A stretch of DNA of 64,000 bases from Papilionanthe hookeriana x Papilionanthe teres. Lineage: Eukaryota > Streptophyta > Magnoliopsida > Asparagales > Orchidaceae. Under the pieces are notes generated by a model. That model saw only the letters and a program-made list of their open reading frames with translations. It was not told the DNA's origin and searched no databases. Positions 1 through 12,059 of the stretch are shown one piece after another (the stretch's first letter is position 1; every line of letters starts with the position of its first letter). Location of the stretch: positions 17,430,682 to 17,494,681 of the forward strand of contig CM040433.1 in the NCBI GenBank assembly GCA_022702705.1, written 5' to 3'. The position numbers and the translations under genes are program-made.

Positions 1-470
1 GTTCGAAAGGTGTTTAAACCAGGACGGAAGATTTCTGTCAGCAACCAAGAATGCGTCGTCCGAGAAATCTTCGTAGATTAAGAACACTCGAGTTTAAGTT
101 GCATTCGATGATGTTTGTTCATTAATGTTTTATTTAAGTTTTAGTGTCTTTTTCCAATTTAAGTTTTAGTTTAGATTTGAAAATTTTTAGGTTGTTTACG
201 ATTTCTTAAGACTTTTATTTCGTGTCAAAATCTTTAAGCTTGATGTCTTTTGAACTTAAAGTTTTAAATTTGATGTGTTTTAGATTTATTGTCAATTAAA
301 TCTAAAATTTTGATTAGATTTGAGAAATCATTTTTTTGAGATTTGATTACATCTAGAAATTTAGATTCAATTTTATTTGAATTTAAAGATTTAGATGTGA
401 TGATTTTTTAAAATTAGATTCAATGTCATAAAATAGACTTTAGAATTTGATGTCTTTCGAATCTAATATT
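1..470. repeat. degenerate AT-rich leader of the hairpin satellite
   Basis: AT-rich, C-poor sequence with recurring words such as TTTAGATTTGA and AAGTTTGATTT, but no clear period. It grades into the ordered array to its right and is probably the decayed edge of the same repeat. No coding frame was seen. Confidence 0.4.
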
Positions 471-3400
471 AAGTCTAATTATAAAATATAACCTAAGTTT
501 GATTTGTCAAACTTATTTTTGTCGAAATAAGTTTAATTTTGATTGAATCTTAAGTTTGATTTGGATTAAATTTAATGTTGAGTTAGGTTTAATTTAAATC
601 AATCTTGATGTTTTCAAATAAGTTCAATTTAGATTGAACTTAATTAAGTTTGATTTGGGTCGAACTTAATATCGAGTTGAGTTTGATTTTGATCAAACTT
701 AATATTTTTGTTAAAATAAGTTCAATTTAGATTGAACTTAATGTTGAATCAAGCTCGATTTGGGTTGAACTTGATTTAAATCAAACTTGTAAAATTAGGT
801 TGAATCTGAACTTATGGTTGATTCAAGTTTGATTTAGGTTTGGTTTAAGTTAGATTCAAGTCAGTTTGAACCTAAACTTAAGGTTGAATTAAGTTCAATA
901 TGGGTTGAACTTAAATTTGATTTAGGTTTGGTTTAAGTTAGGTTCAAGTCAGTTTGAACCTAAACTTAAGGTTGACTTAAGTTCAATATGAGTTGAACTT
1001 AAGTTTGATTTAGGTTTGGTTTAACTTAGGTTCAAGTCAGATTGAACCTAAACTTAAGGTTGATTTAAGTTCAATACGGGTTGAATTCAAGTTTGATTTA
1101 GGTTTCATTTAAGTTAGGTTCAAGTTAGGTTGAACCTAAACTTAAGGTTGACTTAAGTTCAATATGGGTTGAACTTAAGTTTGATTTAAGTTTGATTTAA
1201 GTTAGGTTCAAGTTAGGTTGAACCTAAACTTAAGGTTGACTTAAGTTCAAGTGAACTTAAGTTTGATTAAGTTTGATTTAAGTTAGGTTCAAGTTAGGTT
1301 GAACCTAAACTTAAGGTTGACTTAAGTTCAATATGGGTTGAACTTAAGTTTGATTTAAGTTTGTTTTAAGTTAGGTTCAAGTTAGTTTGAACCTAAATTT
1401 TAAAGTTGACTTAAGTTCAATATGGGTTGAACTTAAGTTTCATTTAAGTCTAGTTAAAATAAACTTAATTAAGGTTTAAGTTTTATTTAAATAATACACA
1501 AAGGTTAATTAAGTCTAATTGAATTAGACCTAATTAGAATTTAAAGACCATTCAAGTTTTATTTAGGTAAAATTTAAGGTTTAATTAAGTATAATTAAAA
1601 TTAGACTTAACTGAAATTTAAAGCTGTTTAAGCCTAATTTAAGTAAGGCTTAAGCCTAATTAGGATATAAGTTTAATTAAACCTTATTTAATTAAGGTTT
1701 TATAATTTTATTAAACCTAATAAATTAGACTTAAGTAAGGTTTATGATTGATTAAACCTTAGTTAGCTAAGGTTTAATGGTTTAATTAAGTCTAATGTAA
1801 TAGAATTAATTAAGGTTTAAGATTGATTAAACGTTATTTGGTTAAGGTTTACTAATTTAATTAAGTCTAATATGATAGACTTAATTATGGTTTAGTCTAA
1901 TAGGTTTAAGATTAATTAAACCTAATTTGGGCAAGGTTTAATTGATTAATTAGACGTAATTAGGGTTAAGTCTAATTAGTGTTTAAGGTTAATTAAACTT
2001 AATTTAGGTAAGGTTTAATTGATTAATTAGACTTAATATGGGTTAAGTATAATTGGTTTAGTATTAATTAAACCTAATTTGGGTAAGGTTTAATTGATTA
2101 ATTAGACTTAATTAGGGGTTAAGTCTAATAGGTTTAGGATTAATTAAACCTAATTTGGGTAAGATTTAATTGGTTAATTAAACTTAATCAGGGGTTAAGT
2201 CTAATTGGTTTAGGATTAATTAAACCTAATTTGGGTAAGGTTTAATTGATTAATTAGATTAATTAGGGGTTAAGTCTAATTGGTTTAGGATTAATTAAAT
2301 CTAATTTGGGTAAGGTTTAATTGATTAAATAGACTTAATTAGGGGTTAAGTCTAATTAGTTTAGGATTAATTAAACCTAATTTAGGTAAGGTTTAATTGA
2401 TTAATTAAACTTAATATGGGTTAAGTTTAATAGGTTTAGGATTAATTAAACTTAATTTGGGTAAGGTTTAATTGATTAATTAGACTTAATTAGGGGTTAA
2501 GTCTAATTAGTTTAGGATTAATTAAATCTAATTTGGGTAAGGTTTAATTGATTAAATAGACTTAATATGGGTTAAGTCTAATTGGTTTATGATTAATTAA
2601 ACCTAATTTGGGTAAGGTTTAATTGATTAATTAGACTTAATTAGGGGTTAAGTCTAATTGGTTTATAATTAATTAAACCTAATTTGGGTAAGGTTTAATT
2701 GATTAATTAGACTTAATTAGGGGTTAAGTCTAATTGGTTTATAATTAATTAAACCTAATTTGGGTAAGGTTTAATTGATTAATTAGACTTAATTATGGGT
2801 TAAGTCTAATTGGTTTAGGATTAATTAAACCTAATTTGGGTAAGGTTTAATTGATTAATTAGACTTAATTAGGGGTTAAGTCTAATTAGTTTAGGATTAA
2901 TTAAACCTAATTTGGGTAAGGTTTAATTGATTAATTAGACTTAATTAGGGGTTAAGTCTAATTGGTTTAGGATTAATTAAACCTAATTTGGGTAAGGTTT
3001 AATTGATTAATTAGACTTAATTGGGGGTTAAGTCTAATTGGTTTAGAGGTTACTTAAACCTAATATAAGTAAGGTTAAAGTTGATTAATTAGGTTTAATA
3101 TGGGTTAAACCTAATTAGAGTTTAATGAACACTTAAACCTAATGTAATTAAGGTTTAATTTGATTAATTAGGTTTAATATGGGTTAAACCTAATTAGGAT
3201 TTAAAGCTTACTTAAACCTAATGTAAGTAAGGTTTAAGTTAATTAATTAGGTTTAATATGGGTTAAACCTAATTAAGGTTTAAAGGTTACTTAAACCTAA
3301 TTTAAGTAAGGTTTAAGTTGATTAAATGGGTTGAATATGGGTTAAATATAATTAGGTTTTAATGAACACTTAAACCTAATGTAAGTAAGGTTTAAGTTGA

Positions 3401-4140
3401 TTAATTAGGTTTAATATGGGTTAAACCTAATTAGTGTTTAAAGGTTACTTAAACCTAATGTAAGTAAGGTATAAGTTGATTAATTAGGTTTAATATGGGT
3501 TAAACCTAATTAAGGTTTAAAGGTTACTTAATCCTAATGTAAGTAAGGTTTAAGTTGATTAATTAGGTTTAATATGGGTCAAACCTAATTAAGGTTTAAA
3601 GATTACTTAAACCTAATGTAAGTAAGGTTTAAGTTGATTAATTAGGTTTAATGTAGTTAAACCTAATTAGGGTTTGAAGATTACTTAAACTTAATGTAAG
3701 TAAGGTTTATGTTGATTAACAAGGTTTAATGTGGGTTAAACCTAATTAAGGTTTAAAGGTTACTTAAACCTAATGTAAGTAAGGTTTAAGTTGATTAATT
3801 AGGTTTAAAGTGGGTTAAACCTAATTAAGTTATAAAGATTACTTAAACCTAATGTAAATAAGGTTTAAGTTGATTAATTATGTTTAATGTGGTTAAACCT
3901 AATTAAGATTTAATGATTACTTAAACCTAATGTAAGTAAGGTTTAAGTTGATTAATTAGGTTTAATGTGGTTAAACTTAATTAGGGTTTAAAGATTACTT
4001 AAACCTAATGTAAGTAAGGTTTAAGTTGATTAATTAAGTTTAATGTGGTTAAACCTAATTATTGTTTAAAGATTACTTAAACCTAATGTAAATAAGGTTT
4101 AAGTTGATTAATTAGGTTTAATGTGGGTCAAACCTAATTG
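470..4140. repeat. hairpin-forming tandem array, three sub-families
   Basis: Long tandem array visible by eye. A degenerate part (about 470-790) precedes a block with an 88-bp period (about 800-1,440, about 7 units; AAGGTTGA anchors at 880, 968, 1056, 1144, 1232). A transitional stretch (1,440-1,880) leads to a 75-76-bp block (about 1,880-3,040; GGTAAGG anchors at 2309, 2385, 2460, 2536, 2611, 2687) and then a 79-bp block (about 3,040-4,140; AAGTAAG anchors at 3225, 3304, 3383, 3462). Every unit type contains two inverted repeats: a 12-bp stem around a short G-rich loop (TATGGG or TTAGGGG), and a second stem of about 10 bp. The plus strand is very poor in C. There is no coding potential. The array lies at the far end of the inverted R-family repeat, so it may be an expansion inside that element. 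Confidence 0.9.
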
Positions 4141-5773
4141 GGATTTATTTTTATATTAAACCTAATATAATTAATGTTTAATAGGTTAATTAAGTTTAAT
4201 ATGTATTCAAACTTAATTAAATAGGTATTATTAAAGATTTGTTCATTTCTTTTTAAGTTTGATTTAATTAAGCTTAATTTGTCTTTAATCTTGATTAAGG
4301 GTATGATTAGGATGATGATTAAGCCTAATTTCTCATCTTAGACTTAATTAGATTTTGTCATGAGTCTATTGTGAGTTAGACTCATTTTGAACTTAGTCTA
4401 TTATGAAAAATAGGCTAATTAATAAAAAGGTAATTTTTAGGATTTAAATTTATTAATTTAATAATGAATTTAAATCCTAAATTTTAAATTGTCATTTAAA
4501 ATTGTTTAATGACTTAAACATCATTGTCTTAGGGTTATTGTCTATTACCCTAAAATTTCTAGCCATTTTCCAATTTTATTTTTCTTAATTTCTAATTTTT
4601 TATAATTATTTTTAGAAATAATTATAAAGTGGCTTAGAAATTATTAAATGTCACCCTAGAGAATTTTTCTGTCCTTAAAAAAATCAAGGAATATTCCTAA
4701 GGGTACAATGATCATTTTATGAAAGTTTCATAATTTTTGAAATTATAATTAAATTTTAATAATTAATTTACTTCAGGGAGTAATTAATTAATTAAAAATC
4801 AAATATAATTTAAAAATTAAAATGTTTAATTGCACATGATTCTTCTTGTTCTCCAGAATCCAGGGGTATTTTTTTCTTATTTTTGTGATTTTTGTGTGCA
4901 AAGTTATGAATTTTTTTATTAGTTTAAGGATAATCTGATTTAATTAAACCATAAACTAAACAGAAAAAGCCAGGGAGAGCCGCGTGTTCGCGGATCGATC
5001 AAACGTTCTTGATCCGCTGCGGGGCTCCGAACAACAGGTCTAGTGGGATTAAATCACGACCGTCCATTCCTACAATAATGGAACAGATGCTCCTGGTTCA
5101 TCGTCTTCCTTCCGCATGATCCCCCAGACCGTCCGTGAACTAGGGGCAATGTCTCGCTCGATTCTTGATGAAATCAAGTGAGGTTTGTTCCTACACAATC
5201 GTCTTGAGCAAACGATCATATCCATATGGATATGTAGGGGTTTTAAAATGACTAACCTTACTCTAGACCAAGCCTGAGTTCTATTTGGGTGTGAAAAACC
5301 ATACCTTGGCCTCAGTTGATGTAAATTCAAATTGAATGGTTCTGAAGCTTCGTCTTGACCTCAGAAAGCTTTTCCCCAAGTAAATTTGAGGTGAAATAGG
5401 ATCTGTATATGACTTTGTCCTCGAGGTGTCTCCGCTTAAATGGCTTGGTCAATTAGTGGCTTAAGGTTTATGGGAAGGTCTGATTTTGATTGGGACCGTC
5501 TTCGTTTGGTTCCTAGAGGAGTTTAGGATAGTCAATTTGGAGTTCTATATGGTTTGGTTTTGAAAACCAATTTTGCCCTAGTTTAGGCTTCTTTGAAGCT
5601 CTCGGGTTGACCTAAATTAGGGAGATTGAGTAAGTTTAAGGGCTTGGATCTATTGGGGATCAATTGCCTAGGACCTAATGAAGGTTTTTTGTGTTGAAGG
5701 TCAAGGGATTTGAGCAGGGGTTAGGTCTCTCCTATTTTGGTCTCCTCCTTCTTCATGTGCTTGGGTTAGCTCC

Positions 5774-5781
5774 TTATATAG
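5774..5781 (-). promoter_or_regulatory. TATA box of the inverted R-family copy
   Basis: The minus strand reads GGCTATATAAGGAG, a good plant TATA consensus. A similar position in the plus-strand copy (41,901-41,910) reads CCATATAATTC. The conserved placement upstream of the GTATGG site suggests a real start region, but no transcript evidence is available. Confidence 0.35.
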
Positions 5782-6504
5782 CCATGGATGGCTATGGGAA
5801 GGGCTTAGGCTGGCTTGGAATCATCCAGGGGAGTTGCTAACTTCCCATTTAATGCATGGGGATAAGATTTCAGTTGTAGATAAAGGAATTTTGGGTTTTC
5901 CAAGCCTAGGCACCATAAATTTAACTATGGTGACGGAAGATGATTTCACCTTGGTTTTCATATGGCTTTCTCCTATTGGTTTGATTAGGAGGTGTATGGA
6001 TTGGTTTCAAGGCTGTGGTTCAGCCTCCTTTACATGATTATTCCATACATTAAAGGGAGAAGTGACACCTTAACCCTCTTACTCACCCCATGCATGACTT
6101 AACCATGAATGCAATTAACCATGGTATGATATGGGTTTAAACTTTGTTTCTCCTTTATTGGATGAAAGGATAGGTGCATGGTAACTCAACCAAATCATTT
6201 TTCATAGATAGTATATTTGATAGACACCATTGAAACTTTCTCATTATAGTGTCATGATGAATGTCCCTCTTAGTTAACCATGGTAAAAGAGAGGATTGAA
6301 GCCATGTTCTCCTTCCATTGGGTGGTCTAAGAGGTGTATGATAAGCCTTTAAAGTGGCCAGCCACATCATCTTGAGGAAAAAGGAGATTTATGCTTTGAA
6401 ATGAAGGGGAGATGCCACCTCATTTTCTTCATCATAATTCCTCCATAATGACTTTTAACCATGGTTGACTTTTGATTGACCATTTTGACCAAAGTCATTG
6501 GGCC

Positions 6505-6725
6505 ATGATTGACCATTTTGACCAAAGTTGACTTTTTAGGTAAAAATTTGACCTATTGGGTTAATAGGGTTGGTCATTGGGTCAGGATTTACCATTTTGA
6601 CCAAAGTTGACTTTTAGGTCAAAAGTTAACATATTTGGTCAATAGGGTTGGCCATTGGGTCAGGATTAACCATTTTGACCAAAGTTGACTTTTTAGGTCA
6701 AAAGTTAACATATTGAGTCAATAAT
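6505..6725. repeat. about 79-bp tandem repeat, about 2.8 copies
   Basis: ACCATTTTGACCAAAGTTGA recurs at about 6,510, 6,589 and 6,667, followed each time by TTTTTAGGTCAAAAG-type sequence and a 'CATTGGGTCAGG' block. It lies within the skewed part of the inverted R-family copy. Confidence 0.75.
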
Positions 6726-6749
6726 TAATCAGGACAGTATTTTTCATTG

Positions 6750-8440
6750 CTGATTTGATCATTTTAAGATATCATCAAATTGTTTGTTAAAAAGGTTTCA
6801 TAGGGCCTCACCCTAGATGTTAGGGTTTAGTGACCATCATTAAGAGTTAGGGAATTAATTTTGGTAGACTTCCTACTCTAATGTAGTTTACAAATAGTTC
6901 TCACAAAAGTGAGGTCAACAAATTGACCTATACATCGTTGATTGTCTCCCAATCATACAACACCAATGCACCTTGATAAACACCATGTCACCTATGGGCT
7001 CCCTAGCATTTGCCATGAACTTGCGGACAACAAAATTGACCGTGGGTTCAGAAGCTTCTGTGAAACTTTTTCAACGTCATTGTGATATGGTGGTTGCAAT
7101 GCCACCCTAGGGCTCGGAAAAGCCATACTCATATATTATGTTGTAATGATAGAGGGGCTCCAAAGACCTATTTGCTGCCTTTTGACTAACAAATCATGTC
7201 ACATAGTACTCCTCATCAATAAGTAGCATTGTCACCATTCTCTGGCGCCTGTGGGGTAGCATTTTCAAGTAGAGGCGTAAAAATATCAAGTAATGAAGGG
7301 AATGTAGTCTAAACAATAAAAATTTCAAACACATGAAAAATTTTACCTGTGGTGTTTGACTGCATGTGATTACTTCTTCAATCTTTTCGAATAGTCAACA
7401 TACATATATTAATGAGACACCATGGTGTTGGGAACAACACTAGGATGCCCGCCCTTGATTCGATTAGAGGTGATGAAGTGGCAACCTAAGCATTAAATGT
7501 CTTAATGGAGCGTCATGACATCCAACCTACTAGGGCCATTGTGCTATAATGGCACATATGCATCCCAATGAACGTGTCGTATTTGTCACAGGGTCGCGAT
7601 GCCAATACCAGCACCTAAGTACCGCATCATTTCAAAAGATTTGTAGCGCAGCCAACTAACTGTAGTCAGAATTAAGTCTTAGATACGACTTGATCAATGA
7701 GAAGCTTCTTCTGATAAACCTAACAATATTGATTGCCCTAATAAAGATGGGTTCACTCCTTACCCGACCTTTAACTCGAGTCTCTCGAATAATTCTTCAA
7801 CAAGATTCTTAAAGTGTTGTTATAAATTGTGCATTGACCATGCCCTTTATGTATGCCACAATATTAGATCACATCCTTTAAAAGAGGATCGGCTTTCATG
7901 GGTGTAGGTCGCTAAAATAATCTTTGTTTTGAATAACATATACTAGCTTGATAATTAATACTCACAATAAATTGATGGTAAGGAGTTGACAAGTAGATAG
8001 AAATAGATAAGATTTCTTCATGCTTTATTCTTCATTGTGCTTATTATGTTGAGCCTTGAAGTTGATGGGGCAAAAAAATTAGATCAGCAATATGGTTCAC
8101 TTAGAAATTGTTCCATCTTCTCTATCCAGTCATTAAATCTCACTCAAATTAAGGATGACTGCGTTGGGCATCTAAATTAATTCTTGTTTTGAATAACATA
8201 AACAAACTTGATTATTGATACTCAATAAAGTGATGGTAGGAAGTTGATGGGTAGACTATAATAAAGATGACTTTTCCTTTTCATTTCTTCGAGCCTATCA
8301 TGTTGAATCTAGAAGTGGATGAGACTAAAGCTCCAAACCTCAAAAACTTGGGCCGACTATGTTGTTCACTTTGAAAATTTCCCATATTTCTTACTCAATC
8401 AAAACATCTCAGTCAACTTAAAGAAGATATTTTCATCTCA
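6750..8440. other. decayed LTR-element interior, no intact gene
   Basis: No open frame stands out. On the minus strand 6,850-7,250 weakly resembles a retropepsin-like stretch in broken frames, which would fit the gag relic just upstream on that strand (8,450-8,950), but the match is too poor to call. A local tandem duplication is listed separately. Confidence 0.3.
7905..8420. repeat. diverged tandem duplication of about 256 bp
   Basis: Copy 1 (about 7,905-8,160) and copy 2 (about 8,161-8,420) share TTGTTTTGAATAACATA, the ATTGATACTCA...ATAAA.TGATGGTA block and the ATCATGTTGA/ATTATGTTGA block in the same order. The copies are clearly diverged, so the duplication is old. It sits next to gag-like sequence and probably belongs to the same dead LTR element. 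Confidence 0.6.
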
Positions 8441-8449
8441 TTATTGTAT

Positions 8450-8950
8450 ACTTTGATGATTCTATGACTACTAGCTAGTTCACGTAACTCATCCAATGTC
8501 CTTGAACATTACAAGCTGAGCACATGACATAAAACCTTTAAGAATTTCATGAGTTGGAGTGGCATGAACCATAGCTAGGTCTAAGCTTTTTTTATTTCTA
8601 AAATCTCTGTATGGAATCTCATTATGAAGTTCCTCAGTGACTCGCCAAGCTTTTGTTGAATCTTTAGAAAATCATATAAATTCATTTGGGGCACTACATG
8701 TTTGCAAATGATTGAAAAACATCCTCCTAAACTCAATGAATAATATAATCAACAGGAGTAGTATGCAAGCAAATCACCTAAAAACCGACTCTTTGAAGGT
8801 TGTAAAAAATAACCTTCACTTCATAGCATTGTTATTGTGTAGTAACAATACAATGGATTTAAACTATGTAACTTAGTTAATCAATCTAGTTTCGCCTTTG
8901 TGGGAGCCTAAGTGAAAAATTTTAAACTTGGCTAACAACCAAGCTTTGGT
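8450..8950 (-). pseudogene. Ty3/gypsy Gag remnant
   Basis: Minus-strand translation gives an interrupted but recognisable plant gypsy Gag core. In order it contains a KFKIFHLGSHKGETRLIN-like segment, FFTTFKESVFR followed by a stop where Gag has W, then DFLKIQQKLGESLRNFIMRF and HTEILEIKK, which match the 'QRPGESLKDFVTRFN' region of Tat/Retand-type Gags. There are several in-frame stops and at least one frameshift (after HTEILEIKK). In an intact element this protein would form the capsid-like particle that packages RNA. No matching reverse transcriptase is seen nearby. The family call is by motif recognition only. Confidence 0.55.
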
Positions 8951-9570
8951 GTTCTCTTCAAAAAAATCATTTATCAACCAGCATTTTCCTCTTTATACTC
9001 ACCCATCTAATCAACAAGTTTGTGAGATGACTCATCTTCTTTAAAATTTGGATTGTATGTTTCATAAAGGGTCAATAATTCTCTCTCTTTAGAGCTTCTC
9101 ATCCTAATCATTGAGGCAGTAGATTCTTCAAGCAACTATAATCTAAGTGCAATTCTTAGGATCTAACACAAGAACCCCTATATCATTATGTTGAGCTTTT
9201 TCTCCATTTTTTTGCTTGTTTCATGACAAAGCCTTGTTCTATATTCATAAAAACATCTAGGCAAGGATTTCTTTATTTGCACCCTCTGAATATCTACTTA
9301 TAGTTCTTCTATTTCATGAAATAGATTCACGTACATCATATCATTTAAGATGTTAAAACTCAATTTGTTTGTCTATGGAATATGCTAGAACCCTACTTAA
9401 TAGAGAAAAGATAAGAGGAAAAATATAGATGAATAAATAAAAAAAATGATAAGGAGGAAGAATATCTACTTTATAAATGAAAGGTAATTATAGGATAGAA
9501 TGCACAGAACTAAGTGATCTTGGCTTGCTTTATTCCCCACTATTTATGGATGAGGATGAGAATTCTAAGT

Positions 9571-9573
<3 letters not shown>

Positions 9574-9638
<65 letters not shown>
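9574..9638. repeat. (TA)n microsatellite at the LINE 3' end
   Basis: Uninterrupted TA dinucleotides. On the minus strand it directly follows the LINE 3' end (CTTTTTGTTAATATATA), so it probably represents the LINE tail plus target-site sequence. Confidence 0.95.
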
Positions 9639-9640
<2 letters not shown>

Positions 9641-9678
9641 CAAAAAGATCCAAAATATTCAAAAATTACAAAACATAG

Positions 9679-10982
9679 TCAAGAGCGAGAACGTGATACT
9701 CTCGCTCTGTTTCTTGGAGATCCATAGAGTAATCTCTTTAATGCTACTCCATTGCCTTGAGTCACCGAGGTATCATCAAATAGGAGTGTAACCCCAGGCT
9801 TCTTCTTCCCTCGAGAATGATAAACCTGCCAGTCTTCTCCATCATCTTCTTCTTCCACTTCTTCTTCTTCTACTTCTTCCTCTTCCGTAGAGTTCTGCTG
9901 ATTCTTGCCGGTGGGTTCGACAATTGGTAGGGGAATTCTTCTTCTTCTGCTGAAAGTTTGGATGTATCTGTTAGAGCGGACGACTGAAGTAGCCCCCTGA
10001 ACGGCTTGCGGCACAGGAAGAAGTGCCACACTTCCAGCTTGTTCAGTAACCACTATAGTCTCCGGAGTGGCAATTTGTATAACAGGCTGAGAATTCTCCC
10101 CGACGCCCATGTCACTCGAGTTTAAACTTTTATCAGCATCAGATGCTACCCTAATCACCTGAGCCAGGGTAGCGTCAACTCTATGCTGGGAATTTCCAAC
10201 AACAGCAGAAGGCCCAGCAGCCCTTTTCCTCGAGGGAGGATGCAGTCTATAGTAGGTGTCTCTAATGTGCCCAAACATTTTTCAATGCTGGCAAAAGAGA
10301 GGCCTGCTCTCCACCACAACCTCCTGCCAAAACCCATCCGCACCATCAGTGATCCAAAATTGATCCACATCAGGCAGAGTGAAATCCCTCTCCACTTGAA
10401 CCCTGGCCTCACCTGGAGAGACCCTATCAAAAGTAGGAGAGTCAACTCTGAGAGGACTACCGAGAGCTTGGCTAATGTTGTACAAAGCACGTGGATTGTA
10501 CAAATGAAAGGGAAGCCCCAGAAGTTTGAACCACATAGGAACGATAGGAGGTTCCTTAGATGGGTCAAAATTAGGATTCCATTTGATAAGCTTCATGTGG
10601 GTACCAGCAACCAAAACTGATTGTTGAGCAAAAATTCTAGCATAGTCTTCTTCTTTTTTGTATCTGAATGAGTAAGTGTCTGCCATCTAACACTCCCAAT
10701 TTCCATCCACCTCAGATTCTCCAAAAATTTTCTGACTAAATCCATCTTGGGGTGACCAAATTGGAATTTCCCAACTAAAGTAAATTTAACATCATCGGAG
10801 AGAACCTTCATTTCCAGTGTGGTGAAGATAACAGCAGGTTTCCCATCTTTAGTACCAATCGGCCTGATAAAATCGCCCTGTATTTTTCCAGCCGCAGTGT
10901 CATGAAATTCTTGTGGAAAAAAGAGATGATCATTGTGGGAATTGCTGCCCACTGCTCTAGCATAGGAAGCCTTAGTTTCCAT
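9679..10982 (-). pseudogene. LINE ORF1 relic (DUF4283 plus degraded zinc knuckle)
   Basis: Three overlapping minus-strand frames make up one ORF1. The first (from 10,982) starts METKASYARAV and carries KVLSDDVKFTLVGKFQFGHP, typical of the DUF4283 domain of plant LINE ORF1 proteins. A frameshift near 10,620 leads to the second part, with VLVAGTHMKLIKWNPNFDPS and VPMWFKLLGLPFHLYNP, the conserved second half of the domain. The CCHC knuckle that follows is broken: a stop replaces residues after FCQH, and the last cysteine of the knuckle reads Y. The C-terminal part (to 9,679) is acidic (EEEEVEEEE) then basic. ORF1 proteins bind the LINE RNA during retrotransposition; this copy cannot encode an intact one. 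Confidence 0.75.
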
Positions 10983-11285
10983 CAGAAAGAAAACGCCGAG
11001 CTGCCTCTACAGTCAGTGAGTTACCAGCAAGCACGCACACAGAAGCAGGTTCCATTGTGCCTGGAAGTGCGACTGGAGTCGTCGAGCTCCCACACAGATT
11101 CCTTCGCACCAGGAGCTGAGCTTGCAGTCAATAGGGAGAAGTCGAGCCGTGCAGAGAAACAACGACAGGACTTATCGAACCTGTAGGACGAGCCAGTCGA
11201 GTGGCTCGACTAGCAGAGCTACTAGACGCAACACAAGATCGACCAGCGGCCCGCGAGTAGAAGTCGAGAACGAAGTTCGACAGAG

Positions 11286-11385
11286 GAATTCGAAGCGCCA
11301 GCAGACGAGTTCGATGACAACGAATTCGAAGCGCCAGCAGATGAGTTCGATGACAACGAATTCGAAGCGCCAGCAGATGAGTTTA
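11286..11385. repeat. 36-bp tandem repeat in the LINE leader, about 2.8 copies
   Basis: Units start at 11,286, 11,322 and 11,358 with GAATTCGAAGCGCCAGCAGA and continue GAGTTCGATGACAAC. The copies are almost identical (one C/T change), unlike the decayed ORF1 beside them. Tandem repeats in the 5' leader are common in L1-type elements, where they can act as promoter units; that role is inferred here. Confidence 0.85.
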
Positions 11386-11553
11386 GGAAACAGCGAGCAC
11401 CTCCACAGGAGGCGACGAAGGCGCGCCGCTAGACAGTCGACGTCGAGGAAGCCAACGAGAATGTTGGAGAAGCCGGTGATCAAAGCTGGGTTTCACCATC
11501 GGGCGAAACCCTAGCAGAGCTACCGGACGCCTCCATTCTTTATATATATAAGT

Positions 11554-11703
<150 letters not shown>

Positions 11704-12059
11704 ATAAATTTCATAATAAAAAAGTACAAAATAAAGTACTGCAGGAATATAACCTAAGCAAGAACTCAAAAAAAGACATGAATCAATCATATGACTTATG
11801 AGAGTCGAGAGTTCCTTTGGTAGAAGTCACAAAGTAGCTTTTGGGCTCGCGCAATTTTCTAGATTAAATTGGTCCAAGAAGTTTGACATCGGTTTTGGTA
11901 AGTTTTTCCAAAGCTTTATGGATGAAACTTTTTGTATTTTGTTTGGGTGTCTGCTTAGGTTAGTTGTAAACGCATTTGGTGAATCCCCCTAAAGCCCACT
12001 TATAGAGAAAATATTACATACGGAGTTTGATTATTACTCTAAGTCCAGACTCCAATCTA

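Larger units (their letters stand above)
4250..6750 (-). repeat. inverted copy of long non-coding repeat family R
   Basis: Read on the minus strand, this region matches the order of landmarks seen on the plus strand at 40.2-43 kb. These are a G-poor stretch with TTGACC/GGTCAA words, a TATA box in a CpG-poor context (5,774-5,781), a CCAAGGTATGG donor-like site (about 5,300-5,309), a leader with a 'TAGGA(A)C(A)AAAC...TGATTT' block (about 5,165-5,205), then a segment resembling AAAATCACAAAAATAA (about 4,870-4,930). No open frame of convincing length was seen. I infer a multi-kilobase non-coding element, possibly a giant LTR or a non-autonomous derivative; its termini are not defined. Confidence 0.5.

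Noticed and set aside
3420..4080. Interstitial telomere repeats (TTAGGGTTTA words)
   Set aside because: Single words inside 79-bp units, never in tandem TTTAGGG arrays; they arise from the hairpin loop and arm sequence.
470..4140. CRISPR-like appearance of the regular array
   Set aside because: There are no unique spacers: the whole unit is repeated, the DNA is AT-rich plant sequence and no cas genes are present.
5834..6370. Two ORFs of 67 and 71 codons
   Set aside because: They lie in the non-coding R-family copy and have no counterpart in the other copy.
9477..9791. ORF with a long YIYIYI run (also 11,383-11,790, 11,520-11,729, 61,844-62,194)
   Set aside because: Products of TA microsatellites read in frame; no conserved sequence on either side.
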